This document shows, piece after piece, positions 33,038-42,493 of a stretch of DNA of 64,000 bases (position 1 is the first letter of the stretch; each line of letters starts with the position of its first letter). The notes under the pieces were generated by a model. It was not told the origin of the DNA and searched no databases. It saw only the letters and a list, made by a program, of their open reading frames with translations. Source of the stretch: Salinibacter ruber DSM 13855 (lineage in GTDB: Bacteria; Bacteroidota; Rhodothermia; Rhodothermales; Salinibacteraceae); the NCBI RefSeq assembly GCF_000013045.1, contig NC_007677.1:496001-560000 (forward strand). The letters are read 5' to 3'. The translations under genes were made by a program, and so were the position numbers.

Positions 33038-34900
33038 ATGCACAGCCCCGACGACCAGTACGCCCCCATCGAGGACTACGCCGTCATCGGCGACTGTGCG
33101 AGTGCCGCCCTCGTCGGCACGGACGGGGCGATCGATTGGCTCTGTTGGCCGCGGTTCGACAGCCCGTCCATCTTTGCCGCCCTGCTGGACGCGGAGCGTG
33201 GGGGGCGGTTTCAGGTGCGGCCGACGCAAGACGTTTCTTCGGTGGAGCGGCGGTACATGGGGGACACGAATGTGCTGGAGACGACCTTCACGACGGAGAC
33301 GGGCGTGCTTCGGCTGACGGACCTGATGCCGGTGGGGCCGCCCGAGGCGTACCGACGCGAGCTGTGGCCGACCCACGAGATCCTGCGCCGGGTGGAGTGC
33401 GTGGAGGGCACGGTCCCCGTTCAGGTGGCATGCGAGCCGCAGGTGGAGTACGCCCAGCTCGACCTGTCTTTCGAAGACCGTGGGGCACACGGGTTTTTTT
33501 ACAACTACGACGGGGCCGTCCTCATCGCCCGGAGTGAAGTGCCCCTTACACCGTCGCCCGGGCAAAACGCCCTCTATGGAGAGCAGACGCTCCGGGCGGG
33601 CGACCGGCGCTTTCTCTCCCTCACCTACGACGACGAGGCGCCGGCCGTGCTGCCGCTCCTGGGGGACCACGCCCAGCGAAAGCTGGCCCGGACGATCAAC
33701 TACTGGCGCGACTGGGCGGGGCAGTGCGAGTACGACGGGCCCTACCGCGACGCGGTGGTGCGGAGCGCCCTCACCCTGAAGCTCATGACCTTCGCCCCCT
33801 CGGGCGCCATCGTGGCGGCGCCCACCACCTCCCTGCCCGAAGCGATTGGGGGCGAGCGAAACTGGGACTACCGCTACTGCTGGCTCCGCGACGCGGCCCT
33901 GACGCTGCGGGCCCTGTACGAGCTGGGCTACGAAGACGAGGGGCGGGCCTTCTTCTCGTGGCTCCTGCACACCACCCGGCCGACCGCGCCGGAGCTGCAG
34001 GTCATGTACGACGTGCACGGCAATACCAACCTGACGGAGCGGACGCTGTCGCACCTGGAGGGCTACCGGCAGTCGCCGCCGGTGCGGGTGGGCAACGGCG
34101 CGCACGACCAGCTCCAGCTCGACACGTACGGGGAGCTCATCAGCGCGGCCTACGAATTTGTGCGGCGGGAGCACGAGCTCGACCCCTGGCACCGCCGCCT
34201 CCTCGTCAGCCTGGGCAACGAGGTGTGTGCCCGCTGGGAGGAGCCGGACGAGGGCATCTGGGAGGTGCGCTCCGGACGCCACCACCACACGTTTTCGAAA
34301 GCGATGTGCTGGGTCGCCCTGGAGCGCCTCCTGGCGCTGCACGAGGAGGGATACGTCACCGTCCCGGTCGACCGCTACCGGACGGAGGCGGCCCACATTC
34401 GCGCCGCGGTGGAGGAGCAGGGCTACAACGAGGAAAAGGAAAGCTACGTCGCCACGTTCGGCGGGGACCGGCTGGACGCAAGCCTGCTCCTGCTTCCCAC
34501 CTACGGGTACAAGGAGGCGACGAGCCCACGCATGAAATCGACCTTTGCCCGCATCCACGAGGAACTGGCCCAGAACGGGCTCCTCCACCGGTACCCCCCC
34601 GACACCAACGACGGATTTACGTCCGAGGAAGGGGCCTTCGGCCTCTGCAGCTTCTGGGACGAAGAGATGTTCGCCCGGCTGGGGCGGCTCGACGAGGCCC
34701 GCGAAAAGCTCGGCGAGACGATCGGGTACGCGAACGACCTTGGGCTCTTTGCCGAAGAGATCGATCCGGAGACCGGGGCGTTCCTGGGCAATTTTCCCCA
34801 GGCGTTTACGCACGTCGGGCTCATCAACGCCGCCATCACCATCACGAAGGCCGAGGAGGAGGCCCCCACTGCCCTACACGAACAGCCCGATCCACAATGA
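33038..34900 (+). CDS. GH15-family glucoamylase/trehalase-like enzyme
   Basis: The protein has 620 residues and no signal peptide, so a cytoplasmic location is likely. The N-terminal domain (about 1-230) starts with YAPIEDYAVIGDCASAALVG and GAIDWLCWPRFDSPSIFAAL, the standard opening of bacterial GH15 proteins. The catalytic (alpha/alpha)6 barrel follows, with ERNWDYRYCWLRDAALT near residue 273 and the general acid region in EEPDEGIWEVR near residue 405. EEGAFGLCSFW near 530 is the other family segment. Members hydrolyse alpha-1,4-glucans, isomaltose or trehalose; the exact substrate cannot be told. Its TGA overlaps the ATG of a membrane protein gene (ATGA). Confidence 0.88.
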   Translation: MHSPDDQYAPIEDYAVIGDCASAALVGTDGAIDWLCWPRFDSPSIFAALLDAERGGRFQVRPTQDVSSVERRYMGDTNVLETTFTTETGVLRLTDLMPVGPPEAYRRELWPTHEILRRVECVEGTVPVQVACEPQVEYAQLDLSFEDRGAHGFFYNYDGAVLIARSEVPLTPSPGQNALYGEQTLRAGDRRFLSLTYDDEAPAVLPLLGDHAQRKLARTINYWRDWAGQCEYDGPYRDAVVRSALTLKLMTFAPSGAIVAAPTTSLPEAIGGERNWDYRYCWLRDAALTLRALYELGYEDEGRAFFSWLLHTTRPTAPELQVMYDVHGNTNLTERTLSHLEGYRQSPPVRVGNGAHDQLQLDTYGELISAAYEFVRREHELDPWHRRLLVSLGNEVCARWEEPDEGIWEVRSGRHHHTFSKAMCWVALERLLALHEEGYVTVPVDRYRTEAAHIRAAVEEQGYNEEKESYVATFGGDRLDASLLLLPTYGYKEATSPRMKSTFARIHEELAQNGLLHRYPPDTNDGFTSEEGAFGLCSFWDEEMFARLGRLDEAREKLGETIGYANDLGLFAEEIDPETGAFLGNFPQAFTHVGLINAAITITKAEEEAPTALHEQPDPQ

Positions 34901-35406
34901 CGTCCCTACTCGCCCTCAATGTTGGCTCGGCCCTCCTGTGGGGCCTCTTCGCCACCGGCCTGCTCACGCTGCTAATGTCGGGGAGCCAGGGCCTGGGGTG
35001 GTCCCGGATTAGCTTTCCGTACATGATCGGGAGCATGTTCACGTCCCACCGAGGACGGGCGATGGGGATCGGCTTCCTGGTGCACCTGGCCGTCGGAATG
35101 AGCTTCGCGCTTCTCTACGCGCTGGTCTTCGAGAGTTGGCAGTGGGCCACGTGGTGGCTCGGGGGCCTGCTCGGCGTCTTCCACGGGCTGTTTCTGCTTG
35201 CCGTCCTGATGCCCGCCCTCCCGGACCTCCACCCGCGCATGGCGAGCACCCACCACGGGCCCACGCCCACGCGGCAGTTGGAGCCGCCCGGCTTTCTGGC
35301 GCTGAACTACGGCCGCAGTACGCCGGTGCTGACGATCGTGGGGCACATCGTCTACGGCATGCTGCTCGGGCTTTTCTATCCGCTTGGGGGTGGGGGGCTG
35401 TTGTAG
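34897..35406 (+). CDS. Membrane protein of unknown function, coupled to the GH15 gene
   Basis: The protein has 169 residues from ATG 34897, four bases before the end of the GH15 gene. About four transmembrane helices are predicted (5-25, 59-79, 85-105, 145-165), with a central loop containing His and Pro (MASTHHGPTPTRQLEPPG). The stop/start overlap implies translational coupling to the glucoamylase-like enzyme. I do not recognise the family. Confidence 0.65.
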   Translation: MTSLLALNVGSALLWGLFATGLLTLLMSGSQGLGWSRISFPYMIGSMFTSHRGRAMGIGFLVHLAVGMSFALLYALVFESWQWATWWLGGLLGVFHGLFLLAVLMPALPDLHPRMASTHHGPTPTRQLEPPGFLALNYGRSTPVLTIVGHIVYGMLLGLFYPLGGGGLL

Positions 35407-35511
35407 GGACTGCGCGATGCGGCGCGGGGCGCTTCGCCCTGGCCCTCGTGTCCGCGCCGGCTGGCCCGGACAACGGGAAACGAAGCCCTGCCGTCTGCAC
35501 GAGGAGGCGGG

Positions 35512-36009
35512 CTACCGGCCGGCCAGGCTATCGATGGGAACGGGGGAGACGAACAGCTTCGGTTCGCTGTAGACGGGCTCCACACCACCCGCTCCGTCGG
35601 CACACAAGACCCAGGTCGCGTCGACGTTGTTGGGCATGTAGAGGCCGTTCGGCTCCCGCTGTGGCAGCGTGTTGGCGGCCTCGCCGAGGCCGTTCTGAAA
35701 TTGCTTCGGATTGGTTAACTGGGTCGAGTACGGCAGGCCATAGCCGATGGACTTGCAGATGAAGTGACGGCGCCCGTTGCGATCGACATGGTACGTGTAT
35801 GTCGTGATGCGCTCGTCCCGCATCTCCATGATTTGCTTGGCGAATTTGTACTCCTGGAAGTTGTTGATCTCAGGCGTTCCCACCTCGGAGTAAAGGCGCT
35901 GAGCAAGCTGCTGGACGTCCTCACTTGCCTTTTCCGTGGCGGAGTCGCCGCAGCCCAGCAGGGCGAAAACGAGTCCCAAGAAGAGGAGACCGGAGGATGG
36001 TGTGCGCAT
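35512..36009 (-). CDS. Putative lipoprotein of unknown function
   Basis: The protein has 165 residues. The N-terminus has a lipoprotein signal peptide with lipobox FALLGC (Cys near residue 20), followed by an acidic spacer (GDSATEKASEDVQQ). The rest includes DERITTYTYHVDRNGRRHFI and several Tyr/Asn-rich stretches that could form a small beta domain. It is 78 bp downstream of the one-TM protein gene on the same strand and probably shares its promoter. No family recognised. Confidence 0.6.
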   Translation of the reverse strand: MRTPSSGLLFLGLVFALLGCGDSATEKASEDVQQLAQRLYSEVGTPEINNFQEYKFAKQIMEMRDERITTYTYHVDRNGRRHFICKSIGYGLPYSTQLTNPKQFQNGLGEAANTLPQREPNGLYMPNNVDATWVLCADGAGGVEPVYSEPKLFVSPVPIDSLAGR

Positions 36010-36087
36010 GGACGGGGAAGCGTAGAGAATGGATGGGAAAGGTCGGCGAAAACGAAATTCAGTCCGTGGACCTGTTCGTTGTTCGGG

Positions 36088-36435
36088 CTACGGGTCTGTT
36101 CGCGTCCGGAGGTGCTCGACCCACTGGCGAAGGTCCTTCGGCATGTCGGCGCGGTCAATGTCTCGGGCCCGGCGTAGGATCAACTTCCGGACTGCGTCCT
36201 TGTGGGTGCTGTCTGCCTCTTGGTACTTCACGCGGTAGCGCATGAGGTCCTCCACCGTCCCCTCCACGTGCTGCCGGCTCTGCTCGTAGGTTTCTCGCTG
36301 GGCTTCTTCATACTTGGGGGCCGTCCACCGATACACGTAGTATCCGCCGCCCACGAGAATCGTGACAAACGCGAGAAGGGAGAGGGCCGCGGTCACCGAA
36401 AAGCGGATCGAATCCAGAAATGAGTCGTCGCTCAT
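36088..36435 (-). CDS. Single-pass membrane protein of unknown function
   Basis: The protein has 115 residues from ATG 36435 (MSDDSFLDSIRFSVTAALSL). One transmembrane helix (about 12-35) is followed by a long charged helix-forming segment (APKYEEAQRETYEQSRQHVE) likely to be a coiled coil. The end is basic and acidic in turn (LILRRARDIDRADMPKDLRQ). It precedes the lipoprotein gene and may anchor or partner it. Confidence 0.55.
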   Translation of the reverse strand: MSDDSFLDSIRFSVTAALSLLAFVTILVGGGYYVYRWTAPKYEEAQRETYEQSRQHVEGTVEDLMRYRVKYQEADSTHKDAVRKLILRRARDIDRADMPKDLRQWVEHLRTRTDP

Positions 36436-36654
36436 CCAACAACGAAACCGGTGTTCGTGAAAGTGCAAACTTGTGCTGGTGCAAGCATCAGGGTACAGGG
36501 GTGACCATTCAATTAAGGAAAGGCGGGAACGCAGTGAATATCAGCGCGCATGCCCACGGGCCCTCCCCCATGCCCGGACGACGATCAACCGTGAGCGCTG
36601 CTCGTTCCCACTCACCGTTGGCACTCGTTTCCTGGATTCTGCGTGTTCGCACTC

Positions 36655-37827
36655 ATGGTTCGCCTGCTTCTGTACGTCCTGATCGGATTTGCCGCCCTCG
36701 TCGTCGCGGGCTACTTTACCGTTGCCGCCCCCATCGCCGACGCCCGCTACAACACCGTCCAGGCCGAGCCGCCCTACGATCCTTCGGGGCGGGCACAGGC
36801 CCTGCACGACACCCTGATGGTTGCGGATCTCCACAACGACCTGCTCCTGTGGGGGCGCGACCCGCTGACGCGCCACGACCGCGGCCACACCGACGTGCCG
36901 CGGCTGCGGGCGGGCGGGGTGGGCCTCCAGGTGTTTGCCGCCGTCACGCAGGTGCCGCGGGGCCGCAGCTACGCAGGGACGGACGCCGATGCCCTCGACC
37001 AGATTCCGTTTCTTGCCGCCGCCCAGCGCTGGCCCGTGCGGACCTGGACGAGCCGCCTGGAACGGGCCCGGTACCAGGCCAAGAAGCTCCGTCGCGCCGC
37101 GGCCCGGGACGGGGCCCTATTCCTGCTCCGCACCCGGGCCGACCTGGACGCCCTGCTCGCACGGCGCCGCACGAAGGGGGCCGCGATGGGGACCCTGCTG
37201 GCCGTCGAGGGGCTCCACGCGCTGGAGGGCGAGGCGGCGCACGTCGACACGCTCGTCGACGACGGCTACCGCATGATGAGCCTCACCCACATGCACGACA
37301 ACGCCCTCGGCGGTGCGTCCACCGGGCTCGACAAGGGCGGCCTCACCGGCTACGGGGCCGCGGTGGTCGATCGGCTCGTGGCCCGCAACGTGACGATCGA
37401 CCTCGCCCACGCGTCCGAGGCGCTCATCGACGACGTGCTGGCACGGACCCGCGGGCCCGTCGTCGTGAGTCACACCGGCGTGCGGGCCACCTGCGACAGC
37501 CCGCGCAACCTGAGCGACCGCCACATCAAGGCCGTCGCCGCCCGCGGCGGCGTGATCGGCGTGGGGCTGTGGGAGACGGCGGTGTGCGGCACCGGCCCCG
37601 CCGCGGTTGCCGCGTCGATGCGCCACGTGGCCGACCTCGTGGGGGTGGAGCACGTGGCGCTCGGCACCGACTTCGACGGGACGGTCTCGGTTCCGTTCGA
37701 CGCCACGGGCTTTCCCCTCCTCACGGAGGCCCTCCTCGCTGAAGGGTTCTCTCCACGAGACATTGAACAAATCATGGGGGCGAACGTCGTGCGCGTGCTC
37801 CGCCAGAGCCTCCCGCCTGCCGAGTAA
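36655..37827 (+). CDS. Membrane dipeptidase (peptidase M19, renal dipeptidase family)
   Basis: The enzyme has 390 residues from ATG 36655; a GTG at 36643 would add four residues. An N-terminal hydrophobic helix (VRLLLYVLIGFAALVVAGYF) anchors it or exports it. Zinc ligands of the M19 metallo-barrel are visible: HxD in MVADLHNDLLLWG (about residue 58), bridging Glu in LLAVEGLHALEGE, then His in TIDLAHASEAL and VVSHTGVRAT. The GTDFDG segment near 340 is also conserved. M19 enzymes cleave dipeptides, including some with D-residues. The TonB receptor gene follows by 127 bp on the same strand, suggesting joint peptide scavenging. Confidence 0.88.
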   Translation: MVRLLLYVLIGFAALVVAGYFTVAAPIADARYNTVQAEPPYDPSGRAQALHDTLMVADLHNDLLLWGRDPLTRHDRGHTDVPRLRAGGVGLQVFAAVTQVPRGRSYAGTDADALDQIPFLAAAQRWPVRTWTSRLERARYQAKKLRRAAARDGALFLLRTRADLDALLARRRTKGAAMGTLLAVEGLHALEGEAAHVDTLVDDGYRMMSLTHMHDNALGGASTGLDKGGLTGYGAAVVDRLVARNVTIDLAHASEALIDDVLARTRGPVVVSHTGVRATCDSPRNLSDRHIKAVAARGGVIGVGLWETAVCGTGPAAVAASMRHVADLVGVEHVALGTDFDGTVSVPFDATGFPLLTEALLAEGFSPRDIEQIMGANVVRVLRQSLPPAE

Positions 37828-37954
37828 AAGCGCCCCGAGAGCGACTGGGGAGGCCTCACGCGTCCGGAACGTCAGTCTGGACAAGGGCCGTTGTAAAAAG
37901 AGCAGCGGTTGAGATGACGACGTGCGGCACAGACGAATCGGTACGTGGGTCGGT

Positions 37955-40237
37955 ATGGTCGCCGGGTGCAGCAAGCTTCTCCGAGGGTGTCGTGCGTGCG
38001 GGTGGCGAATCGTCGCCGGGATTGTGCTGCTGGGCCTTGTGCCCCTGGGGGCAATGGCGCAGGGCACAGGGGCCGTGACGGGAACGGTCGTCGATGCCGC
38101 CGACGGGGCGCCCCTCGTCGGGGCGACCGTGAGGCTGCGGGCCGCCGCTGCTCCGACGGTGGTCCGGCGTGGAGTGACGGGGGAAACAGGCACCTATCAG
38201 CTTGACCGCATCCGGCCCGGGCGCTACGTGCTTGAGGTGACGTCCCTTGGGTACCAGCGACGCCACGTCCACGTCACGATGGAAGTGGGCGAGTCGCGCA
38301 GCGTGGACGTCGAGCTGCGACGGGATGCCTTTGGCCTCGAAACGATCGTGGAGGCCCCATCGCGAACGCGACAGCGGCTTCTGGAGGCCCCCGCCTCGAC
38401 GACTGTTCTGGAGCCGGCGCGCATCCGACGGGAGGCGAAAACGTCGTCGGTGGAGGCGCTCCGGGCCGCGGAGGGGGTCGACGTGGCCCAGACGGGCATC
38501 GACCGGCGCGAGGTGGCCCTTCGTGGGTTCAACAGCGCCGTCTCCGCCGGGCCCCACGTCCGGACGGACCACCGCGAGGCCCGCGCCCCCGCCTTGGGCC
38601 TGAACCTTTACAGCGTCATGCCGAACACGACGCTCGACCTCGACCGGATCGAGGCGGTGCAGGGGCCGGCCGGGGCGCTGTACGGAACCGGGGTGGACGG
38701 GGGCGTGCTCCACTTCGTCACGAGAGACCCGTTCCGGGACCCCGGTACGTCGTTTGCCCTCTCCGGCGGGTCGCGGCGATACCTCAACGCCCAGTTCCGT
38801 CAGGCCGGGGTCCTGGGCGGCGCGGTGGGCTACAAGTTTACCGGCCAGTGGGGGCGGGCCGACGAGTGGGGCCTCGATCCCGAGAACGCCCGGGACGTTG
38901 CAGAGCTCGGGCGCTACCGCGTCTACGAGGATCCGGAGTCCCCGGCCCTGGAGGGGCGAAATTTCGTGGTGCGGGACGTGGACGGGGATGGCAGCGCGGA
39001 GGCGCAGCTCCGTCGAGAGGACCGCTACCGGCGGTATAATGTGAATGGGCTGCTGAGGTACCGCTTCGACCGCACGACCTCGTTGTCCCTGCGGGGCGGG
39101 TACGCGTCGCTGACGAGCCCGCTGCAATCGCCGATCGGCACGCTTCAGGCCTCCAATCTGGGCTACACCTACGGACAGCTCCGCCTGGACGCCGGTGATC
39201 TCTCTGCTCAGGTGGGCCTCGACCGCAATCTTTCCGGGGATGGCACCTATCTCTACCGGACCGGAAATGCCATCACCGACGAAGGCACGCGGGTGGATGG
39301 GCGGATGCAGTACGCGTTCGGTGTGGATCGTCTCAACACGGAGGTGCTCGTCGGCTCGGCGCTGGACGTCACGCGCCTGCAGTCCGTTCCGGGTGGCACG
39401 ACCCCGGACGAGGAGGCGTTCAGCACGTTCGGAACGTATCTCCAGACGATTACCCCACTGGCGCCCTCCGTGTCCCTCACCCTCGCGGGCCGGGCCGACT
39501 ACCTGAGTGTTCGGGAGGAGGTCCAATTCTCGCCCCGGGCCGCACTCGTGTACACGCCCGCCCCGAAGCATGCCCTTCGCGTCAGTTACAACCGCACGGC
39601 GTCGGTGTCCTCGGCGTCGCCGCTCCTTCAGCTTGCGCCAGAGGTGTCGGCGCCGCCGCGGGCCACCGTGACCCAGACCCTGGAGGTGGGCTACAAGGGA
39701 CAGGTTGCCGACCGTCTCCGGATTGGCGTAGACGGGTACTACGAGACGCGGGACGATGTCTTCGTGCCGGTGGGAATCCCGGTCGAGTACCAAAATGGCG
39801 GGACGATCTCGTACGGGGGATTCGACGTATCGACGGAGCTGCGGGCCTCCGACGCGCTCACGGCCTTCGGCACCATGTCTGTCGTGAGCGACGATTCCTT
39901 CGAGGGGGGAGCCGGGCGTGGAGACATCGCCCTCAACGCGCCGGCCTTTAAGGGAAAGGGCGGCGTCGACTACGGGCTCCCGTACAGAACGACGATCGGG
40001 GCCACCGTGCATCACGTGGACGACTTCCCAGTTCGCTTCGGGCCCTACACGGGAACGGTGGACGCCTACACCCTGCTCGACGTGCGGCTGCGGTCCTCCC
40101 TCCCGGCGGTGCCGGGACTGAGCGTGAACGTCACGGCCCAGAACGTACTCGGCAATGCCCATCGAGAGTTCGTGGGGAGCCCCGCGCTGGGGCGCATGGT
40201 CGTTGCCCGCCTCACCTACGAGCTTCCGTCGCCTTGA
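37955..40237 (+). CDS. TonB-dependent outer membrane receptor
   Basis: The protein has 760 residues from ATG 37955; a GTG at 37922 would add eleven. The signal peptide ends at GAMAQG (about residue 36). An N-terminal carboxypeptidase-regulatory-like domain (about 38-120, GAVTGTVVDAADGAPLVGAT) precedes the plug (ETIVEAPSRTRQRLLEAPAS, then EVALRGFNSAV and GPAGALYGTGVDGG). The barrel ends with RLTYELPSP, so it lacks the usual terminal Phe/Trp. It is shorter than SusC and has no SusD next to it, so it is more like a siderophore, cobalamin or small-ligand receptor. The ligand is unknown; the M19 dipeptidase gene upstream is the only clue. Confidence 0.87.
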   Translation: MVAGCSKLLRGCRACGWRIVAGIVLLGLVPLGAMAQGTGAVTGTVVDAADGAPLVGATVRLRAAAAPTVVRRGVTGETGTYQLDRIRPGRYVLEVTSLGYQRRHVHVTMEVGESRSVDVELRRDAFGLETIVEAPSRTRQRLLEAPASTTVLEPARIRREAKTSSVEALRAAEGVDVAQTGIDRREVALRGFNSAVSAGPHVRTDHREARAPALGLNLYSVMPNTTLDLDRIEAVQGPAGALYGTGVDGGVLHFVTRDPFRDPGTSFALSGGSRRYLNAQFRQAGVLGGAVGYKFTGQWGRADEWGLDPENARDVAELGRYRVYEDPESPALEGRNFVVRDVDGDGSAEAQLRREDRYRRYNVNGLLRYRFDRTTSLSLRGGYASLTSPLQSPIGTLQASNLGYTYGQLRLDAGDLSAQVGLDRNLSGDGTYLYRTGNAITDEGTRVDGRMQYAFGVDRLNTEVLVGSALDVTRLQSVPGGTTPDEEAFSTFGTYLQTITPLAPSVSLTLAGRADYLSVREEVQFSPRAALVYTPAPKHALRVSYNRTASVSSASPLLQLAPEVSAPPRATVTQTLEVGYKGQVADRLRIGVDGYYETRDDVFVPVGIPVEYQNGGTISYGGFDVSTELRASDALTAFGTMSVVSDDSFEGGAGRGDIALNAPAFKGKGGVDYGLPYRTTIGATVHHVDDFPVRFGPYTGTVDAYTLLDVRLRSSLPAVPGLSVNVTAQNVLGNAHREFVGSPALGRMVVARLTYELPSP

Positions 40238-40341
40238 GGGGACGGAGTCCCGAAACGACCCCCTTGAGATGAGTGCACGCTCGTGCGCAAGGCCATGAGG
40301 GATAGTTCACCGGCTCTTTGGGCGGCTGAGCAGGCGGATCG

Positions 40342-40370
40342 TTGCATCCGCGACGCCTAATCTGTACCGT
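40342..40370 (+). promoter_or_regulatory. Possible promoter of the nuo genes
   Basis: TTGCAT (40342-40347) and TACCGT (40365-40370) are 17 bp apart, giving a predicted leader of about 62 nt before nuoA. The boxes are weak, but the -10 resembles the TAACGT of the Lrp promoter. Confidence 0.3.
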
Positions 40371-40438
40371 ACGTTACCCCCACGTATCATTCCCGTTGGG
40401 GCTTTCGCCGTTCTTCGCTCGCCCAACCGCGACCGGCC

Positions 40439-40813
40439 ATGTTTGGCGACTTTGTGCCGCTGTTCCTGATGATTGCGCTGGCCCTGGGGCTGGCCCTGAC
40501 CCTGCTGGCCGCGGCCGCCTACATTGGGCCGAGCCGGCCCAGTGGAACGAAGACCATGCCCTACGAGAGCGGCATGGACCCGGTGGGGAGCGCCCACGAG
40601 CGGTACTCGGTCAAATTTTACCTCGTGGCCATGATCTTCATCGTCTTCGACGTGGAGGTTGTCTTCATGTGGCCGTGGGCCGCCAGCTTCCACAGCTTCG
40701 TCGAGAGCGGTGCGGGGCTGGGGGTGATCGCCGTCATCTCGCTGTTCACGCTCATCCTGCTCGTCGGCCTGCTCTACGACGTGAAGAAGGGCGGGTTGGA
40801 CTTTGAACAGTAG
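40439..40813 (+). CDS. nuoA: NADH-quinone oxidoreductase subunit A
   Basis: The protein has 124 residues with three transmembrane helices (about 5-27, 63-83, 92-113). The conserved loop MPYESGMDPVGSAHERYSVK (about 40-59) and the membrane Glu/Asp-rich helix MIFIVFDVEVVFMWPWA identify NuoA/Nqo7. It is part of the complex I membrane arm next to the quinone-binding site. It begins the nuo gene row; the next gene, nuoB, starts an unusually long 195 bp later. Confidence 0.95.
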   Translation: MFGDFVPLFLMIALALGLALTLLAAAAYIGPSRPSGTKTMPYESGMDPVGSAHERYSVKFYLVAMIFIVFDVEVVFMWPWAASFHSFVESGAGLGVIAVISLFTLILLVGLLYDVKKGGLDFEQ

Positions 40814-40926
40814 CGCCCGTCGGGGCGGCGGGGCCGACGAGAACGTGACATCCTCCGTACGTTCACGTGCGGTGGGGCGGGGGGGGAACAGGGGGAGACC
40901 CGCGTCATTTAACGCGGTGCATCGGA

Positions 40927-40967
40927 AGCACACGGCTTTATGATCCCGATTGGGTGCACCGTGTGCT
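40927..40967 (+). repeat. Inverted repeat between nuoA and nuoB
   Basis: AGCACACGG (40927-40935) and CCGTGTGCT (40959-40967) form a perfect 9-bp inverted repeat with a 23-bp gap. It lies 41 bp before the nuoB start codon. No T-run follows. Confidence 0.5.
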
Positions 40968-41008
40968 CCGTTTCCGAACTTTTCTGAACCGCCCGACTCT
41001 TTATTGTC

Positions 41009-41650
41009 ATGGCTGGATCCTCCGGAACCAACGGGCAGGGCTTCTTCACGACCCGTGTAGACACCTTCCTCAACTGGGCTCGCTCCAACTCGCTCATGCC
41101 CATGCCGATGGGGCTGGCCTGTTGTGCGATCGAGATGATGGGCTTCGCGGGGCCGAAGTACGACTCGGCCCGCTTCGGAAGCGAGGCCATGCGCTTCTCC
41201 CCGCGCCAGGCCGACCTCATGATTGTGGCCGGCTGGTGCTCCTACAAGATGAGCCACGCCATCCGTCGCGTGTGGGACCAGATGGGCGACCCGAAGTGGT
41301 GCATCGCGATGGGGGCCTGCGCCTCCACCGGCGGCATGCACCGCTGCTACGGCGTGGTGCAGGGCGTGGACAACTTCCTGCCGGTCGACGTCTACATCTC
41401 CGGCTGCCCGCCCCGTCCGGAGTCGGTGTTGCACGCGCTGATGGACATCCAGGAGAAGATCCGCAACGAGTACTCGGTGGTGCAGGACTACGAGTTTGGG
41501 AAGGCGCGGGAGCGCGCCCCGATCATGCCGGAAAACACGAACAGGTTTCCGGGGCAGCTTGAGAAGCCGAAAACCTCGACCCTCACCCTGGAGGCCCCGG
41601 ACGCCGACGACGCGGAGGAGGCCTCCACGCCGGAGCCGGTCGCCGCGTAG
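41009..41650 (+). CDS. nuoB: NADH-quinone oxidoreductase subunit B
   Basis: The protein has 213 residues. It carries the N2 iron-sulfur cluster, the last one before quinone. The cluster cysteines are present: the tandem pair in [12 protein letters not shown] (about 36-37), the Cys in [12 protein letters not shown] (about 101) and that in [11 protein letters not shown] (about 131). The N-terminal [15 protein letters not shown]-like lead is normal. The tail after about 170 is an acidic, Ala-rich extension ([16 protein letters not shown]) beyond the usual end, fitting halophile composition. Confidence 0.95.
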   Translation: MAGSSGTNGQGFFTTRVDTFLNWARSNSLMPMPMGLACCAIEMMGFAGPKYDSARFGSEAMRFSPRQADLMIVAGWCSYKMSHAIRRVWDQMGDPKWCIAMGACASTGGMHRCYGVVQGVDNFLPVDVYISGCPPRPESVLHALMDIQEKIRNEYSVVQDYEFGKARERAPIMPENTNRFPGQLEKPKTSTLTLEAPDADDAEEASTPEPVAA

Positions 41651-41733
41651 GCACGCCGCCGTTCCGCCCGCTGCGTTTCTTCTTGCAAGACGGCGTCCGA
41701 GCGCCCGCGACGCCCCAACACGACGGAGTGCCG

Positions 41734-42438
41734 ATGAGCAAGCCCGACAACCCTCGCGACGAAAACCCCAAGAACCCGGAGGAGCTCCGGTTCCACTACA
41801 CCCCGACCGATGAGCCCGGGGCCGAACAGGAAACGGAGAACGCCCACGCGAAGGACACGACCCGCGTCCCGGCGGTCATCGACGCCCTGCGGGAGGAGTT
41901 TGGGGCGGCAGTCCTCGACGTGGAGCGCTACGCGAACGAGGATACCATTTACGTCGAGAAGAACCGCATTCGAGAGGTCTGCCGCTTCCTCAAAGAGGAG
42001 GAGGGCTTCGACTACTTCGTCGACCTCGGCGGCATCGACAACTTCACCGCGGAGGACCGCTACGAGGTCTTCTACAACCTCGTGAGCACCGAGCGGCAAA
42101 AACGCCTCCGGTTGAAGGTTCAGGTGGACGAGGGCGACATGCAGGTGCCGAGCGTGACGGAGGTCTACCGGGCGGCCAACTGGAACGAGCGGGAGGCCTA
42201 CGACATGTTCGGCTTTTCCTTCGTCGACCACCCGGACCCCCGGCGCATGTACATGCCGGAGGACTTCGACTACCACCCGCTGCGCAAGGAATTCCCGCAG
42301 CTGGGCATTCCGGGCTCGCTGCCGCTCCCCCCGCAGACGCCGGATGGGGACCTGACGATGGACCCCTTTGCCGCCGCCCACGGCTCCCAGCCGGTCAAGA
42401 GCTACGAGGAGCCCGCCACCGACCCCGACTCCGAATAG
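41734..42438 (+). CDS. nuoC: NADH-quinone oxidoreductase subunit C
   Basis: The protein has 234 residues from ATG 41734, which has a rare clear RBS (GGAG at 41725-41728). The complex I 30-kDa domain spans about 50-190 and contains the family signature WNEREAYDMFGFSFVDHPD (about 147-165) followed by MYMPEDFDYHPLRKEFP. It is not fused to NuoD. N- and C-terminal extensions are very acidic. NuoC sits at the quinone end of the peripheral arm next to NuoD. Confidence 0.95.
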   Translation: MSKPDNPRDENPKNPEELRFHYTPTDEPGAEQETENAHAKDTTRVPAVIDALREEFGAAVLDVERYANEDTIYVEKNRIREVCRFLKEEEGFDYFVDLGGIDNFTAEDRYEVFYNLVSTERQKRLRLKVQVDEGDMQVPSVTEVYRAANWNEREAYDMFGFSFVDHPDPRRMYMPEDFDYHPLRKEFPQLGIPGSLPLPPQTPDGDLTMDPFAAAHGSQPVKSYEEPATDPDSE

Positions 42439-42493
42439 GCGCTGGGACGCCCCGCGGCCCGTTCGGATGCTCTAACGCACAGACGCATACGCC

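Noticed and set aside
31442-34813. A 1123-codon minus-strand open frame opposite purB and the GH15 gene
   Set aside because: It spans two unrelated real genes and the gap between them, and has no recognisable motif. It is a composition artefact.
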